A stretch of 64,000 nucleotides of DNA from UBA6055 sp965203755. GTDB taxonomy: Bacteria; Chloroflexota; Anaerolineae; Aggregatilineales; Phototrophicaceae. Each line of letters starts with the position of its first letter. The first letter of the stretch is position 1. The translations under genes were made by a program, and so were the position numbers. This document shows positions 1-8,681 of this stretch, piece by piece. The notes beneath the pieces were generated by a model that worked only from the letters and a program-made list of their open reading frames with translations, was not told where the DNA came from and did not search any database. The DNA lies in NCBI GenBank assembly GCA_965203755.1, contig OZ241910.1, forward strand, positions 2,108,001 to 2,172,000, given 5' to 3'.

Positions 1-2
1 GC

Positions 3-1760
3 GGATTAACCGGCCCCTTTTCGCCTTTCGATGTGCTGCGATCGGTCCGCGAGATTAGCCCCAAGCATACGCCGCTCTTCTTTGAATTAACGGCGGCCTG
101 GGGGGTGCTGGTTGGCTGGCATCACGCTGCGCTGCGGGTCTTGCCGCTCTTTTTCGGCATCATCGCGCTGGCGTGGATTTACCGCATCGGCAAAGACTTC
201 GCTGGCTGGCGGGTTGGATTTTGGGCGAGCCTGTTCTTGGGGCTTAACGTCTTCTGGCTGGAATACTGGCACGAAATACGGATGTATTCGCTGCAATTCA
301 TGCTGATTATGGCGCTGCTGTGGCATTATCTGCATTTAATTCAAGCCAAGTCGGCGGCCCGTTGGCATCATTGGCTGGGCTTGATTCTGACGGCGGCGCT
401 GTCCCTCTATACCCAGCCCTTTTCGATTTTTGTGCATCTGGCAATCGGCGTTTATCACCTGTTTTTTGTCCCTAAATCCGAACGATGGCTTCAAGTCTCA
501 TTTTCATTTCTGGCGGCCGGCATCATGTATCTCCCCTGGCTGCCGGTGACCTATCTGGGTTTGACGACGAAATTTGACACCGCCGGCGAAATGGCTTTTG
601 GGGAAGCGGCGGGCGTCTTTGTCCGCCTGCTCAGCAACGGCAGCTGGCTGATGATTCTGATTCCACTGGCGGCGGCCGTTTCGCAGCTGCGCCATCAACA
701 GCAGCGGCCGCGCGTCAAAGCCTTTTGGCTGCTCGCCATCCTGATTCTGCTCCTATTACTGTCGGCAAACGAAATCATCGGGCTGATTCCCCTGCGCCGC
801 GCCCGCTATTTCCTTGTTTCTTGGGGACTGTGGGCATTGATTGTCGGCAGTGGACTGGCATGGCTTCGGCGCTGGTGGGTGGCGCCGCTGGTTATGCTGG
901 TCTATCTTGGAAGCGGATTCGCCTTGCGTGAGGCTGAAGACTATACTGCTTATCAAGGCACGATTTCGGTCGTCGATTCTTATCCGCCGCTGCATGAGTA
1001 TGTCGCCGCGCTGCGCGGAAAGACCGCCGCACACGATTATGTGGCGGGCTTCACCGATACCAACTTTGTCAACCGCATCGGCAAAAGCGAACATGGCTTT
1101 AGCACAGCTGATTATTATATGGAAACGCTGCTTGGGATTGATGGGACCTTCATACCGACAAACTTTAGCGCCGACAGGCTGGAGGTCGATATCCCCGCCA
1201 AACTGGACCATCATCCCTATCTGCTATTCACCTACAATCCACAGCGCCGACCGGAAATCTTTGACCTGACGCGCGAAATCATCCAGCGCGACTATCAGGC
1301 CTGTGATGTTATCCTTGAAGAACCACAGCTGTTTGTGCGCCGTTATGTGTACCATACCTTGACCTGTGACCGCGATTACAAACCGATTCGCTATGACAAT
1401 GGCATCGCGATTGCCGACCGGTTCGCTGACTATCTGCCGCAAAGCGACTCCGTGCGGGTCGTCACTGGCTGGGAAGTTGTGGATGAACGGCTGTTATACG
1501 AGAATAATGTGTCGATTCAGATCCACACAGCCGAAGGGCGGAAAGTCGCCCAAACCAATCCGGATCGGCATCTGTATGATAATATCCTCAAGTGGCATGT
1601 GGCTGAATTGCCGACAGCCGACTTGCCAGCCGGCGATTATCAGGTGGTGGTTATTGTCTACGACCGCGAGACCGGCAAAAAGGTCAAGGGCCTTGACTTG
1701 ACGACCGGCGAGTCCGGGACGATGCTGCCGATTGCTAATGATTTTGCCATTAAGGGGTAG
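3..1760 (+). CDS. GT39-like membrane glycosyltransferase (5' end outside window)
   Basis: The frame is open from the first bases, so the true start lies before the window; a GTG at 33 is only an internal in-frame codon. About nine hydrophobic helices are visible, and the stretch YWHEIRMYSLQF resembles the 'Q-E-x-R-M-Y' region typical of GT39/PMT-type GT-C transferases, which use lipid-linked sugar donors at the outer membrane face. After the last helix (about residue 300) comes a soluble part ending in a beta-sandwich-like segment (around LPAGDYQVVVIVYD). The same kind of tail occurs in the protein at 60607-62760. The methyltransferase gene downstream starts 10 bases after the stop, so the two are probably co-transcribed. 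The exact sugar and acceptor cannot be inferred. Confidence 0.75.
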   Translation, partial: GLTGPFSPFDVLRSVREISPKHTPLFFELTAAWGVLVGWHHAALRVLPLFFGIIALAWIYRIGKDFAGWRVGFWASLFLGLNVFWLEYWHEIRMYSLQFMLIMALLWHYLHLIQAKSAARWHHWLGLILTAALSLYTQPFSIFVHLAIGVYHLFFVPKSERWLQVSFSFLAAGIMYLPWLPVTYLGLTTKFDTAGEMAFGEAAGVFVRLLSNGSWLMILIPLAAAVSQLRHQQQRPRVKAFWLLAILILLLLLSANEIIGLIPLRRARYFLVSWGLWALIVGSGLAWLRRWWVAPLVMLVYLGSGFALREAEDYTAYQGTISVVDSYPPLHEYVAALRGKTAAHDYVAGFTDTNFVNRIGKSEHGFSTADYYMETLLGIDGTFIPTNFSADRLEVDIPAKLDHHPYLLFTYNPQRRPEIFDLTREIIQRDYQACDVILEEPQLFVRRYVYHTLTCDRDYKPIRYDNGIAIADRFADYLPQSDSVRVVTGWEVVDERLLYENNVSIQIHTAEGRKVAQTNPDRHLYDNILKWHVAELPTADLPAGDYQVVVIVYDRETGKKVKGLDLTTGESGTMLPIANDFAIKG

Positions 1761-1770
1761 GACCTTGGCT

Positions 1771-2520
1771 ATGAACTTGGTCAAATGGCTTTTGCGCCCG
1801 TTTTATGTACGGTTTTTGAGATATTACCACTATCGTGTAGATGTGAAGCGAGGGCGGGAAACCATTCGGACACAGGTCAAACAGGCGCAGCGGTCGGGGC
1901 AGGCGCTCAAGGTGATTGTCGGCGCCGGCGCGATCCGATACAAGGGCTGGATAGCGACCGACCTCCCGGCCTTTGACATCCTGCGACGCAAACACTGGGC
2001 GCAGCTGTTTCAGCCCAATTCAATCAAAAGAATGCTCGCTGAACATGTCATTGAACATCTGACAATCGAGCAGTTCAAAGATTTCCTGCGGATTGCCCGT
2101 ATCTATCTCGCTCATGGCGGCTGCGTTCGGATTGCCGTTCCCGATGGCTATCATCCGGATCCAAACTATATTCAGCGCGTTCGCCCCGGCGGAATAGGCG
2201 CCGGGGCGGATGACCACAAGGTCTTGTATACCTGTGACCTCATCAGCGGCTTGCTGGCGGCGCAGGGCTATGACTGCCAGCTGCTGGAATATCATGACGC
2301 GGCCGGTCAGTTCTGGCGCCAGGACTGGCAGGCTGAAGATGGATTTGTCCACCGCTCAGCATTGCATGATGCGCGCAATGCCGCCGGGCGGCTGGTTTAT
2401 ACCAGCTTGATTGTCGATTGCTGGGTAAGCCCCATCCCTCCCTCCGAAAATTGGCAGGATATTCCGACGAATCAAAGACTTAGTAGACCTTTTTGGGCCG
2501 GAGATAAGGTCTCGACCTAG
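1771..2520 (+). CDS. SAM-dependent methyltransferase-like protein (COG4627-like)
   Basis: A soluble protein of 249 residues. It has a motif-I-like segment (LKVIVGAGAIRYKGWIATDL) and a later 'AEHVIEHL' segment, as in small predicted methyltransferases found in polysaccharide gene groups (COG4627 type). The glycine-rich loop VGAGA departs a little from the usual LGCG form. I chose ATG 1771 over an earlier in-frame ATG at 1732 because 1732 lies inside the upstream gene and a purine-rich GGGGTAGGA precedes 1771. Its stop shares the palindromic CTAG with the stop of lpdA on the other strand. The substrate is unknown; sugar or lipid methylation is a guess from the neighbouring glycosyltransferase. 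Confidence 0.65.
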   Translation: MNLVKWLLRPFYVRFLRYYHYRVDVKRGRETIRTQVKQAQRSGQALKVIVGAGAIRYKGWIATDLPAFDILRRKHWAQLFQPNSIKRMLAEHVIEHLTIEQFKDFLRIARIYLAHGGCVRIAVPDGYHPDPNYIQRVRPGGIGAGADDHKVLYTCDLISGLLAAQGYDCQLLEYHDAAGQFWRQDWQAEDGFVHRSALHDARNAAGRLVYTSLIVDCWVSPIPPSENWQDIPTNQRLSRPFWAGDKVST

Positions 2521-3914
2521 ATATTGAGAAAGCGGCCTTCCAAACCGTGCGCCACCTCTTTAATCGCCTCGCTCAAGGTGGGATGGGCATGGACGTTGCG
2601 GGCGATATCTTCTGCTGTGAGTTCAGCCGAACGCGCCAGCGTCAACTCCGGCAGAAGTTCAATGACATCATGGCCGATCATGTGGGCGCCGAGGATCTCG
2701 CCATATTTTTTGTCGCTAATCACTTTGACAAAGCCGCTGGCAGCGCCGACCCCCCTAGCTTTTGCATTCGCCTGGAAGGGAAATTGGGCGACCTTGATGT
2801 CATAACCCCGTTCTTTTGCCTGTTCTTCGGTATAACCAAAGCTGGCGACTTGCGGCTGGCAATAGGTCGCGCGCGGCATCATGTCAAAGTCCAGCGCGAC
2901 TGTCGGCGCGCCGGCGATGTTTTCGGCGGCCACCACGCCCATCGTTTCGGCAACGTGCGCCAGCATCAGCTTGGCGGTAACATCTCCAATGGCATAGATA
3001 TGCGGGATATTGGTCTGCATTTTCCCGTTGATTTCGATGGCGCCGCCTTCGGTCAGGGCGACGCCGGTGTTTTCCAAGCCATACCCGGCGGTACGGGGCT
3101 GGAAGCCGATAGCCTGCAAGACCTTCTCGGCTTGCAGCCGCTCCAGCCGGCCGTCTGCTGTGGTCACTGTGACCACGACCTGTTCGCCGGTATCCTGGAT
3201 GGATTCCACACGCGCGCCGGTCATTATGCTGATGCCCATCTTGCGGTAGATTTTGCCTAGCTCGCGGCTGATTTCGGCGTCTTCCAGCGGCAGAATGCGG
3301 TCAAGAAATTCCACAATCGTGACGTCAACGCCATAGTTGTGCAGGATATAGGCGAATTCGACGCCGATGGCGCCGGCGCCGACGATGATGATGCTCTTGG
3401 GCAAGCTGGCTTCCATGATCTGCTCTTCATAGGTGACCACCCGCTCGCTAAGTTCGGCGCCGGGAATCAAGCGCGCGGTCGCCCCGGCAGCGATGATGAG
3501 ATTCTTGAACCTTAGCGTCTCGTCCCGACCATCATTGCGTTCGACTCGCAGGCTGTGGGCGTCGGCGAGCCTTGCCCAGCCTTCAAAGGATTCGATGCTG
3601 TTCTTTCGCATCAGGAATTGAACGCCTTTGGTCAAACCCTTGGCAACGCGGCGGCTGCGCTGAAAGGCTTTGCCATAGTCAAAGCTGAATTCGCCGCTGA
3701 TGCCAAAGACATCTGCCTGATTGTTGAGGATATAGGCAAGTTCAGCGTTATGCAGCAGCGCCTTTGACGGAATGCAGCCAACGTTGAGGCAGATGCCGCC
3801 CCAGTATTTCTTCTCGACAATGGCGGTCTTCAGTCCGAGTTGGCTGGCGCGGATGGCGGCGATATAGCCCCCGGGGCCCGCTCCCAGTACAGCGACATCA
3901 AATTCTTTTGCCAT
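2517..3914 (-). CDS. lpdA: Dihydrolipoyl dehydrogenase (E3)
   Basis: A 465-residue flavoprotein that reoxidises dihydrolipoamide with NAD+ in 2-oxoacid dehydrogenase or glycine cleavage complexes. The N-terminal FAD fold starts with AVLGAGPGGYIAAIRASQLG. The redox disulphide GGICLNVGCIPSK is intact, as are the NAD-binding GAGAIGVEFA, the second FAD motif IYAIGDV and the C-terminal catalytic HAHPTLSE. Length is normal for the family. ATG 3914 is preceded by AGGAG about 9 bases upstream. No E1/E2 or lipoate genes are adjacent, so the partner complex cannot be named. It meets the methyltransferase gene tail-to-tail with a 4-base overlap. Confidence 0.93.
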   Translation of the reverse strand: MAKEFDVAVLGAGPGGYIAAIRASQLGLKTAIVEKKYWGGICLNVGCIPSKALLHNAELAYILNNQADVFGISGEFSFDYGKAFQRSRRVAKGLTKGVQFLMRKNSIESFEGWARLADAHSLRVERNDGRDETLRFKNLIIAAGATARLIPGAELSERVVTYEEQIMEASLPKSIIIVGAGAIGVEFAYILHNYGVDVTIVEFLDRILPLEDAEISRELGKIYRKMGISIMTGARVESIQDTGEQVVVTVTTADGRLERLQAEKVLQAIGFQPRTAGYGLENTGVALTEGGAIEINGKMQTNIPHIYAIGDVTAKLMLAHVAETMGVVAAENIAGAPTVALDFDMMPRATYCQPQVASFGYTEEQAKERGYDIKVAQFPFQANAKARGVGAASGFVKVISDKKYGEILGAHMIGHDVIELLPELTLARSAELTAEDIARNVHAHPTLSEAIKEVAHGLEGRFLNI

Positions 3915-4079
3915 AAATCGCCTTCTCCTGGTTTTTATGATTGCCGGGCGCTAGTCTACCGTGCCGGCGCCGCAAATTAAAGTCCGCATGGCGGGAGCGA
4001 ACAGAAATCTGCGCTCATACAAAATAATGAGCTTTGGGCTGCCGGTGCGGACACAAGTCTATTCAAGCGCGCCGGCTGT

Positions 4080-4874
4080 TCAATCCTGAATCGCCTTGGG
4101 CATTTGGCTTAGCCGCTGCCGCTGGGCTTCAAACAGAACAACCGCCGCCGCGACGGCGGCATTGAGCGATTCGGTCGCGTCCTGCATAGGGATCGAAATG
4201 CTTTTTTGCGTCATCTTCCGCGCCGGCTGGCTGATGCCATGAGCTTCGCTGCCTACGATCAATGCCCAGCCCCCGCTCCAATCGACATCCGTATAAGGTG
4301 TATCCGCATCGGCGCGGCTGGCATAGACGGTCAAAGCGCCGCAAAAGCTGCGGATTTCGTTCCAGGGCGCTTCGACGACCGGCAGCCTGAAATGCGCGCC
4401 CATGCCCGCCCGCAGCGCCTTGGAGTTATAGGGATCGACGCAGCCCGGCGCCAGAACGGCAACGTCGACGGCCGCCGCCGCCGCCGTCCGCAAAATCGTT
4501 CCCATATTGCCGGGTTCGCCGATGCCGTCCATAATCAGGACGCGGCCGGCTTGATGGGGCAGCGGCGGCTTGGGTATGTAGAAGACCGCCAGGATGCCCG
4601 CTGTCTGCTGGGTATCGCTGACATATTTCAGGATGCCTTCGCTGACCGGCACCAGCGCCGATTTTTTGGCCTGGAGTCGGGCGATCAAATCATAATCGGC
4701 AGCCTTGGGCGAGTACAAGACAAAATCAGGATGGCCGCCCCGCGTCAAGGCATCGCGAATAAGCCGCTTCCCCTCAAGAATCAGCTTCATCTCGCGGCGG
4801 CGCAAACGGGCTTTGGTTTGCAGCGCCTTGGCATATTTGACGCGCTTGTTTTGCGTGCTGGTTATGATGTCCAT
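4080..4874 (-). CDS. SpoU/TrmH-family RNA 2'-O-methyltransferase
   Basis: A SPOUT-fold methyltransferase of about 264 residues with an N-terminal substrate-binding part (STQNKRVKYAKAL...) and the three knot motifs: GIGEPGNMGTILRTA, IVGSEAHGIS and SIPMQDATESLNAAVAAAV. Family members 2'-O-methylate rRNA or tRNA ribose; which one cannot be told here. It follows rplT at 74 bases on the same strand, the infC-rpmI-rplT-spoU order common in many bacteria. Alternative in-frame starts lie at 4895 (ATG) and 4916 (TTG). ATG 4874 was preferred because MDIITSTQN matches the usual family N-terminus, but no good ribosome site supports it. Confidence 0.85.
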   Translation of the reverse strand: MDIITSTQNKRVKYAKALQTKARLRRREMKLILEGKRLIRDALTRGGHPDFVLYSPKAADYDLIARLQAKKSALVPVSEGILKYVSDTQQTAGILAVFYIPKPPLPHQAGRVLIMDGIGEPGNMGTILRTAAAAAVDVAVLAPGCVDPYNSKALRAGMGAHFRLPVVEAPWNEIRSFCGALTVYASRADADTPYTDVDWSGGWALIVGSEAHGISQPARKMTQKSISIPMQDATESLNAAVAAAVVLFEAQRQRLSQMPKAIQD

Positions 4875-4948
4875 ATCAAGGAGACGGCAATTCATTAAAA
4901 AAGGGCCCGCGTCCAACCCTTTATCAAGCCCGAATGATGACTGTCGGT

Positions 4949-5302
4949 CTATTGGCTTTGCTTTGCCAGCGTCACGATTTTGCTGAAAGTTTCGGCATCA
5001 TGCACAGCCAGACTTGCCAGGCTCTTGCGGTCAAGCTCAATGTTGGCTTGTTTCAGACCATGAATCAGCTGGCTGTATTTCATGCCATTCAAGCGGGCGG
5101 CGGCATTGATGCGCTGAATCCAAAGACGGCGCAGCTGGCGGCGGCGCTGGCGGCGGTCCCGATAGGCATACCAAAGACTCCGCATCATCGCCTCGTTGGC
5201 GCGTTTCCAAAGTTTGCTGCGCGTCCCCCATTGCCCTTTGGTGAGCTTGAGGACTTTCTTGTGCCTTCTGCGTCTAACGAAACCGGTTTTTGTTCTTGCC
5301 AT
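4949..5302 (-). CDS. rplT: 50S ribosomal protein L20
   Basis: 117 residues of classic L20: it starts MARTKTGFVRRRRHKKVLKL, followed by the basic helical RRDRRQRRRQLRRLWIQRINAAAR region and the C-terminal domain with LNGMKYSQLIHGL. It binds 23S rRNA early in large-subunit assembly. It is the third gene of infC-rpmI-rplT, 50 bases after rpmI. In many bacteria L20 represses this operon through the leader or the rpmI region; no L20-binding structure was identified here. Confidence 0.97.
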   Translation of the reverse strand: MARTKTGFVRRRRHKKVLKLTKGQWGTRSKLWKRANEAMMRSLWYAYRDRRQRRRQLRRLWIQRINAAARLNGMKYSQLIHGLKQANIELDRKSLASLAVHDAETFSKIVTLAKQSQ

Positions 5303-5352
5303 GCTGACTGTTCTCCGTAGTAATAACCCGTATCGCGCGGGCTGTGCAAGAC

Positions 5353-5604
5353 TTAGACAGGTGGATTGGCTTTGTATTTGCCAAGATAAGGCGCCAGGCG
5401 GCGGACACGGCGCCGGGTCGCTTTTTCATTGACTTCCAGCATCTTGTCCCATTGACGTTTGACGCGCTTCGCCGAACGGCGGCGCAGGTGACTCTTCCCG
5501 CCTTTGGTGCGGACAATTTTGCCGGTCCCGGTCACGCGGAAACGTTTGGCGGTTGCTTTATGCGTCTTGAGTTTGTATTTTGTCGTTTTCTTCTTGCGAG
5601 CCAC
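5353..5604 (-). CDS. rpmI: 50S ribosomal protein L35
   Basis: 83 residues, longer than the usual 64-66 for L35. The family core (KYKLKTHKATAKRFRVTGTGKIVR, then KSHLRRRSAKRVKRQ) is clear. The extra length is a basic C-terminal tail ending RRLAPYLGKYKANPPV plus a few N-terminal lysines. It lies 17 bases after infC and 50 bases before rplT, so it is certainly part of the same operon. Confidence 0.95.
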   Translation of the reverse strand: MARKKKTTKYKLKTHKATAKRFRVTGTGKIVRTKGGKSHLRRRSAKRVKRQWDKMLEVNEKATRRRVRRLAPYLGKYKANPPV

Positions 5605-5621
5605 GATTGCTTCTCCGATGT

Positions 5622-6164
5622 TTATTTGCTGTCCTTGTGCGGCGCCAGAATCATGAGCATATCCCGGCCTTCCATATTGGGGCGCTGCTCAACCACGCCG
5701 GCATCCTTCAATGCCTCTTCGATTCTGCTAAGGCGGTTGCGCCCGATGTACTGATGGGTGATCTCGCGCCCGCGGAACCGAACGCGGAACTTCACCTTTT
5801 TGCCTTCCTGCAGCCATCTGGCAGCCCGCTTGATATCGAACTGAAGATGATACTCGTCGGTTTTAGGCCGCAGCTGAATCTCCTTGACCGTCACCTTCAC
5901 CTGGTTCTTCTTCGATTTGCGCTCCTTGCGGCGCTGCTCGTATTGGAACTTCCCGTAATCCATGATGCGACACACCGGCGGCTTGGCATTCGGCGCCACC
6001 TCGACCAGATCCAGCCCAACATCGTCAGCCTGTTCCTGTGCATAATGAATACTCACCACTCCAACATTGGTATTGGTGCTATCAATCAGTCTGACTTCTC
6101 GTATGCCGCGTATATTTCGGTTGATTCTATGTGGTGAGCTTGCGATAGCTATGCGACCCTTCAT
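5622..6164 (-). CDS. infC: Translation initiation factor IF-3
   Basis: 180 residues. The N-domain (NRNIRGIREVRLID ... DLVEVAPNAKPPVCRIMDYGKF), the lysine-rich linker (QRRKERKSKKNQVKVTVKE) and the C-domain (GKKVKFRVRFRGREITHQYIG ... MLMILAPHK) are all present. IF-3 binds the 30S subunit, blocks premature 50S joining and proofs the start codon. Here it begins with ATG rather than the rare AUU used in enterobacteria, so the classic start-codon autoregulation is not evident. First gene of infC-rpmI-rplT-spoU. Confidence 0.96.
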   Translation of the reverse strand: MKGRIAIASSPHRINRNIRGIREVRLIDSTNTNVGVVSIHYAQEQADDVGLDLVEVAPNAKPPVCRIMDYGKFQYEQRRKERKSKKNQVKVTVKEIQLRPKTDEYHLQFDIKRAARWLQEGKKVKFRVRFRGREITHQYIGRNRLSRIEEALKDAGVVEQRPNMEGRDMLMILAPHKDSK

Positions 6165-6280
6165 CTAAATTATTAGGCAAGTTAAATAAACGCAGCTGCA
6201 TCACTGCGCCGGCAAAGTGTAGCATACCAGACAAATGCCTGTCAATTCTAATCTCTGCGCTAATTTGGACGAATCTGACG

Positions 6281-6625
6281 CTAATCATCGAAACAAATGG
6301 CTGGATGGGGATGATTGACGGCTTGTTCGCGAAATTCGGCGACTGCGCTTTCATATTTCGCAATCAGTTCGTCATCGCTGCCGCGAAAGCGCCGCAGTGT
6401 TTGCCGGGCGCAGGCGACGCAGCCGCGCATCGCCCGATAGCCGTCTGTCTCGCAGGACAGGCAGCCGTCAAGCTCAATCATCACCGACATCAATGCCAGG
6501 ACCTCAACGCTGGTTTCCTCTTTTTGCGACAGATTTTCAATCAGCTTCATCCATTTTTCGCCGCGCGCATGCCGCAGCGCCGGAATAGCATAATGTGGGA
6601 ATAATATCTCATTATCGGTGTACAA
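6281..6625 (-). CDS. Conserved small Cys-rich protein of unknown function
   Basis: 114 residues, no signal peptide or membrane helix. The centre holds four cysteines in ELDGCLSCETDGYRAMRGCV followed by ACAR, i.e. CxxC plus CxxC separated by 11 residues, a pattern able to bind a metal ion. The N-terminus reads MYTDNEILFPHYAIPALRHA. I recall similar short proteins in other Chloroflexota annotated only as hypothetical. It lies upstream of infC with a 116-base gap and the same orientation. Function is unknown; metal binding is an inference from the cysteine spacing. Confidence 0.6.
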   Translation of the reverse strand: MYTDNEILFPHYAIPALRHARGEKWMKLIENLSQKEETSVEVLALMSVMIELDGCLSCETDGYRAMRGCVACARQTLRRFRGSDDELIAKYESAVAEFREQAVNHPHPAICFDD

Positions 6626-7148
6626 AAGGTCTTTTCCTCACAGCACAGCAAGCCGTAACATTACATCAGCGTCTTTCTATAACTACAGCATACCGGTTTT
6701 TGACCCGCCTGACAAGTGGGTTTGCCTTGGCCGCCAAGACAATCGCGCCAAATCGGTGGCAATAGACCTGCCGTTTTTGGCAATAGATGGCAACACGTGG
6801 CGGTCCACGGCGTGATAAGCGCTGGATACCGCGCAATGACGACAATTCAAGATGAAGCCGAATGCCCTGAATGAATCGCTTTGACCCATAAAAACCCTTT
6901 CTGATTGAAAAACCGCATCGGCGGCGCCAGTCATCTGAAAACCGTCCTTTTCGCGCCGTTTTGATGATAAAAACATCATGCTTGCCCAATCGCGTTCAAT
7001 AAGTATATCGCGAAACAAACTGCGAAAGGCGACTCTTAGGCCGCGTCATGGCGCATCCCCCAATTTTATGCCTTTCTAACATTGACAGGGCGAATAATTT
7101 ACAAATCGCTGGTAAAGTAAGCATGTCCTGAATAAGCGTTCTTGTCAA
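6626..7148. other. Intergenic region, 523 bases
   Basis: Between the Cys-rich gene (-) and htpX (+). It contains copy A of a dispersed repeat (6740-6869). Overlapping minus-strand open frames of about 110 codons cross it but show no recognisable family and are probably decayed or non-coding. A TTGACA at 7082-7087 lies before htpX but has no matching -10 box at normal spacing. No tRNA-like or riboswitch-like fold was seen. Confidence 0.6.
6740..6869. repeat. Dispersed intergenic repeat, copy A
   Basis: About 130 bases that recur at 34293-34412 with very few differences apart from a 10-base size change near 6791-6803. Both copies contain the direct repeat GGCAATAGA twice, about 23 bases apart, and end at AATGCCCTG. 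Both lie between genes. No transposase or obvious terminal inverted repeats accompany them. Confidence 0.8.
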
Positions 7149-7163
7149 ATGAGGGAGGAACCA

Positions 7164-8030
7164 TTGAACTCGCAAAATACATTCAAAACCGCCGCGCTGC
7201 TCGCCGGCCTGACCGGCCTGCTGATGCTGATCGGCGGCCTCATCGGCGGCGGCGGCGGCATGATCTTCGCCTTCGCGCTGGCAGTCCTGATCAACCTCGG
7301 CTCCTGGTGGTACAGCGATGCGATTGCGCTGCGGATGAGCCGCGCCCGCGAAGTCCCCGAAGCCGAAGCCCCCAGCCTGCATCAGCTGGTTGAGCGGCTG
7401 GCGGCCGCCGCCGAGATTCCCAAGCCAAGGGTCGCCGTGATTGACAGCCCCATGCCCAATGCCTTCGCCACCGGCCGCAGCCCCGAAAAAGGAGTGGTGG
7501 CCGTCACGACCGGCATCTTGGGCATGCTTTCGCGCGAAGAATTGGCTGGCGTGATCGCCCATGAACTGGCGCACATCAAAAACCGCGACACGCTGATCTC
7601 AAGCATTGCCGCCACCATCGCCGGCGCCGTCGCCATGGTCGCCAACATCGCCCAATGGTCGCTGTTCTTTGGCTTCGGCGGCGATGACGACGACAATCCC
7701 CTAGGCATCGTCGGCCTGCTGCTGGCCATCTTTGTCGCGCCGATCGCCGCGCTGATTATCCAAATGGCGATCTCGCGCTCGCGTGAATTCGAAGCCGATG
7801 CCGCCGCCGCCAGGATCCATGGCCGTTCGGAGCCGCTGGCGCAGGCCCTCATCAAGCTGGAAAGCTGGTCGCAAGATCCACAAAGACAAGCCATCGCCCA
7901 GCAGGAACTGCAGGCCGCCGCCGCCCATCAGTACATCATCAATCCCCTGCATGGCGGGCTAAGCGGCTTGTTTCGCACCCATCCAGCCACAGAAGACCGC
8001 GTCGAAAAACTGCGGACGATGAAGCTGTGA
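7164..8030 (+). CDS. htpX: M48-family membrane zinc protease HtpX
   Basis: About 288 residues. Two N-terminal helices (residues 8-29 and 31-48) are followed by the conserved PMPNAFATGRSPEKGVVAVTTG and the zinc site HELAH at 133-137. Two more helices lie near residues 155-200, and the third ligand region EFEADAAAA follows. HtpX degrades misfolded membrane proteins. A TTG at 7164 fits best as the start: GGGAGGAA sits a few bases before it, whereas the ATG at 7149 contains that site within the reading frame. It converges with the YdcF-like gene, leaving a 3-base gap. Confidence 0.92.
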   Translation: MNSQNTFKTAALLAGLTGLLMLIGGLIGGGGGMIFAFALAVLINLGSWWYSDAIALRMSRAREVPEAEAPSLHQLVERLAAAAEIPKPRVAVIDSPMPNAFATGRSPEKGVVAVTTGILGMLSREELAGVIAHELAHIKNRDTLISSIAATIAGAVAMVANIAQWSLFFGFGGDDDDNPLGIVGLLLAIFVAPIAALIIQMAISRSREFEADAAAARIHGRSEPLAQALIKLESWSQDPQRQAIAQQELQAAAAHQYIINPLHGGLSGLFRTHPATEDRVEKLRTMKL

Positions 8031-8033
8031 CGT

Positions 8034-8681
8034 TCAGACGCCAGCCAGATGCGTGATGGGAAGCTGCAAGGCTTCCTTGAGCAGCTGCCAATGCAGGGCG
8101 GCGAATTCGCGCACAAGCGAGTAGGGATAAAAAAGCGGCTGGCGAATGCGACTCGCCGCTGTCGGGCTGTTGAAAGCCGCCACGCCGCGCAGACGAAAAA
8201 TCCAGTTGGCGCGCGGCAGATGATAACTGTCACTCACCAGAACCGCGCGCTCCAGCCCTAATTCATCGAGCAGGCGGCGGCTGTGGATGGCGTTTTCTTC
8301 GGTGCTGCGGCTCGATTCTTCCATCAGAATAGCCGCCGCCGGCAGCCCGGCCCCAAGCAGAATCTCGCCGCAGGCCGCCGCCTCGCTGCGCGGAAAGCCC
8401 TCGGCCTGCGCCCCAGTGCACAGCGCATACGGCGCGATGCCTTCATGCCACAGTTCAGCCGCCCGCTGCGCCCGCCGCGTCAATGGCAGGCTCGCCCGGC
8501 CATCGCGCCGCAGACCAGCCCCCAAAACAATGATGACATCAGCCGCTTCAGCCGTGTCAATCGCGCCGATAATATGAATCGCCCCAATAACAGCCGCAAA
8601 ATAAAACAGCCCGCCGCCGATCATCATCATCAGCAGTCGCCTCAAACGGCGGCCGCCTTTCGATTTGACCATCGCGCTCAT
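8034..8681 (-). CDS. YdcF/SanA-like DUF218 protein
   Basis: 215 residues: an N-terminal membrane anchor (about residues 16-38) and then a DUF218 domain with ADVIIVLGAGLRRDGRASLPLTRR, a glutamate-rich STEENAIHSRRLLDE and VLVSDSYHLPRANWIF. These match the SanA/YdcF family, linked to envelope integrity and, for some members, nucleotide binding. Its ATG overlaps the stop of the upstream methylase gene (ATGA), so it is probably translated by coupling. Biochemical role unknown. Confidence 0.85.
   Translation of the reverse strand: MSAMVKSKGGRRLRRLLMMMIGGGLFYFAAVIGAIHIIGAIDTAEAADVIIVLGAGLRRDGRASLPLTRRAQRAAELWHEGIAPYALCTGAQAEGFPRSEAAACGEILLGAGLPAAAILMEESSRSTEENAIHSRRLLDELGLERAVLVSDSYHLPRANWIFRLRGVAAFNSPTAASRIRQPLFYPYSLVREFAALHWQLLKEALQLPITHLAGV

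Noticed and set aside
6666..7018. Overlapping minus-strand frames of about 107-111 codons across the intergenic repeat
   Set aside because: The two frames conflict, the repeat copy at 34293 does not preserve either frame because of the 10-base difference, and no family is recognisable.
7082..7118. TTGACA with TAAAGT as an htpX promoter
   Set aside because: The two boxes are 25 bases apart, too far for a sigma-70 promoter, and no better -10 is found at 16-18 bases.
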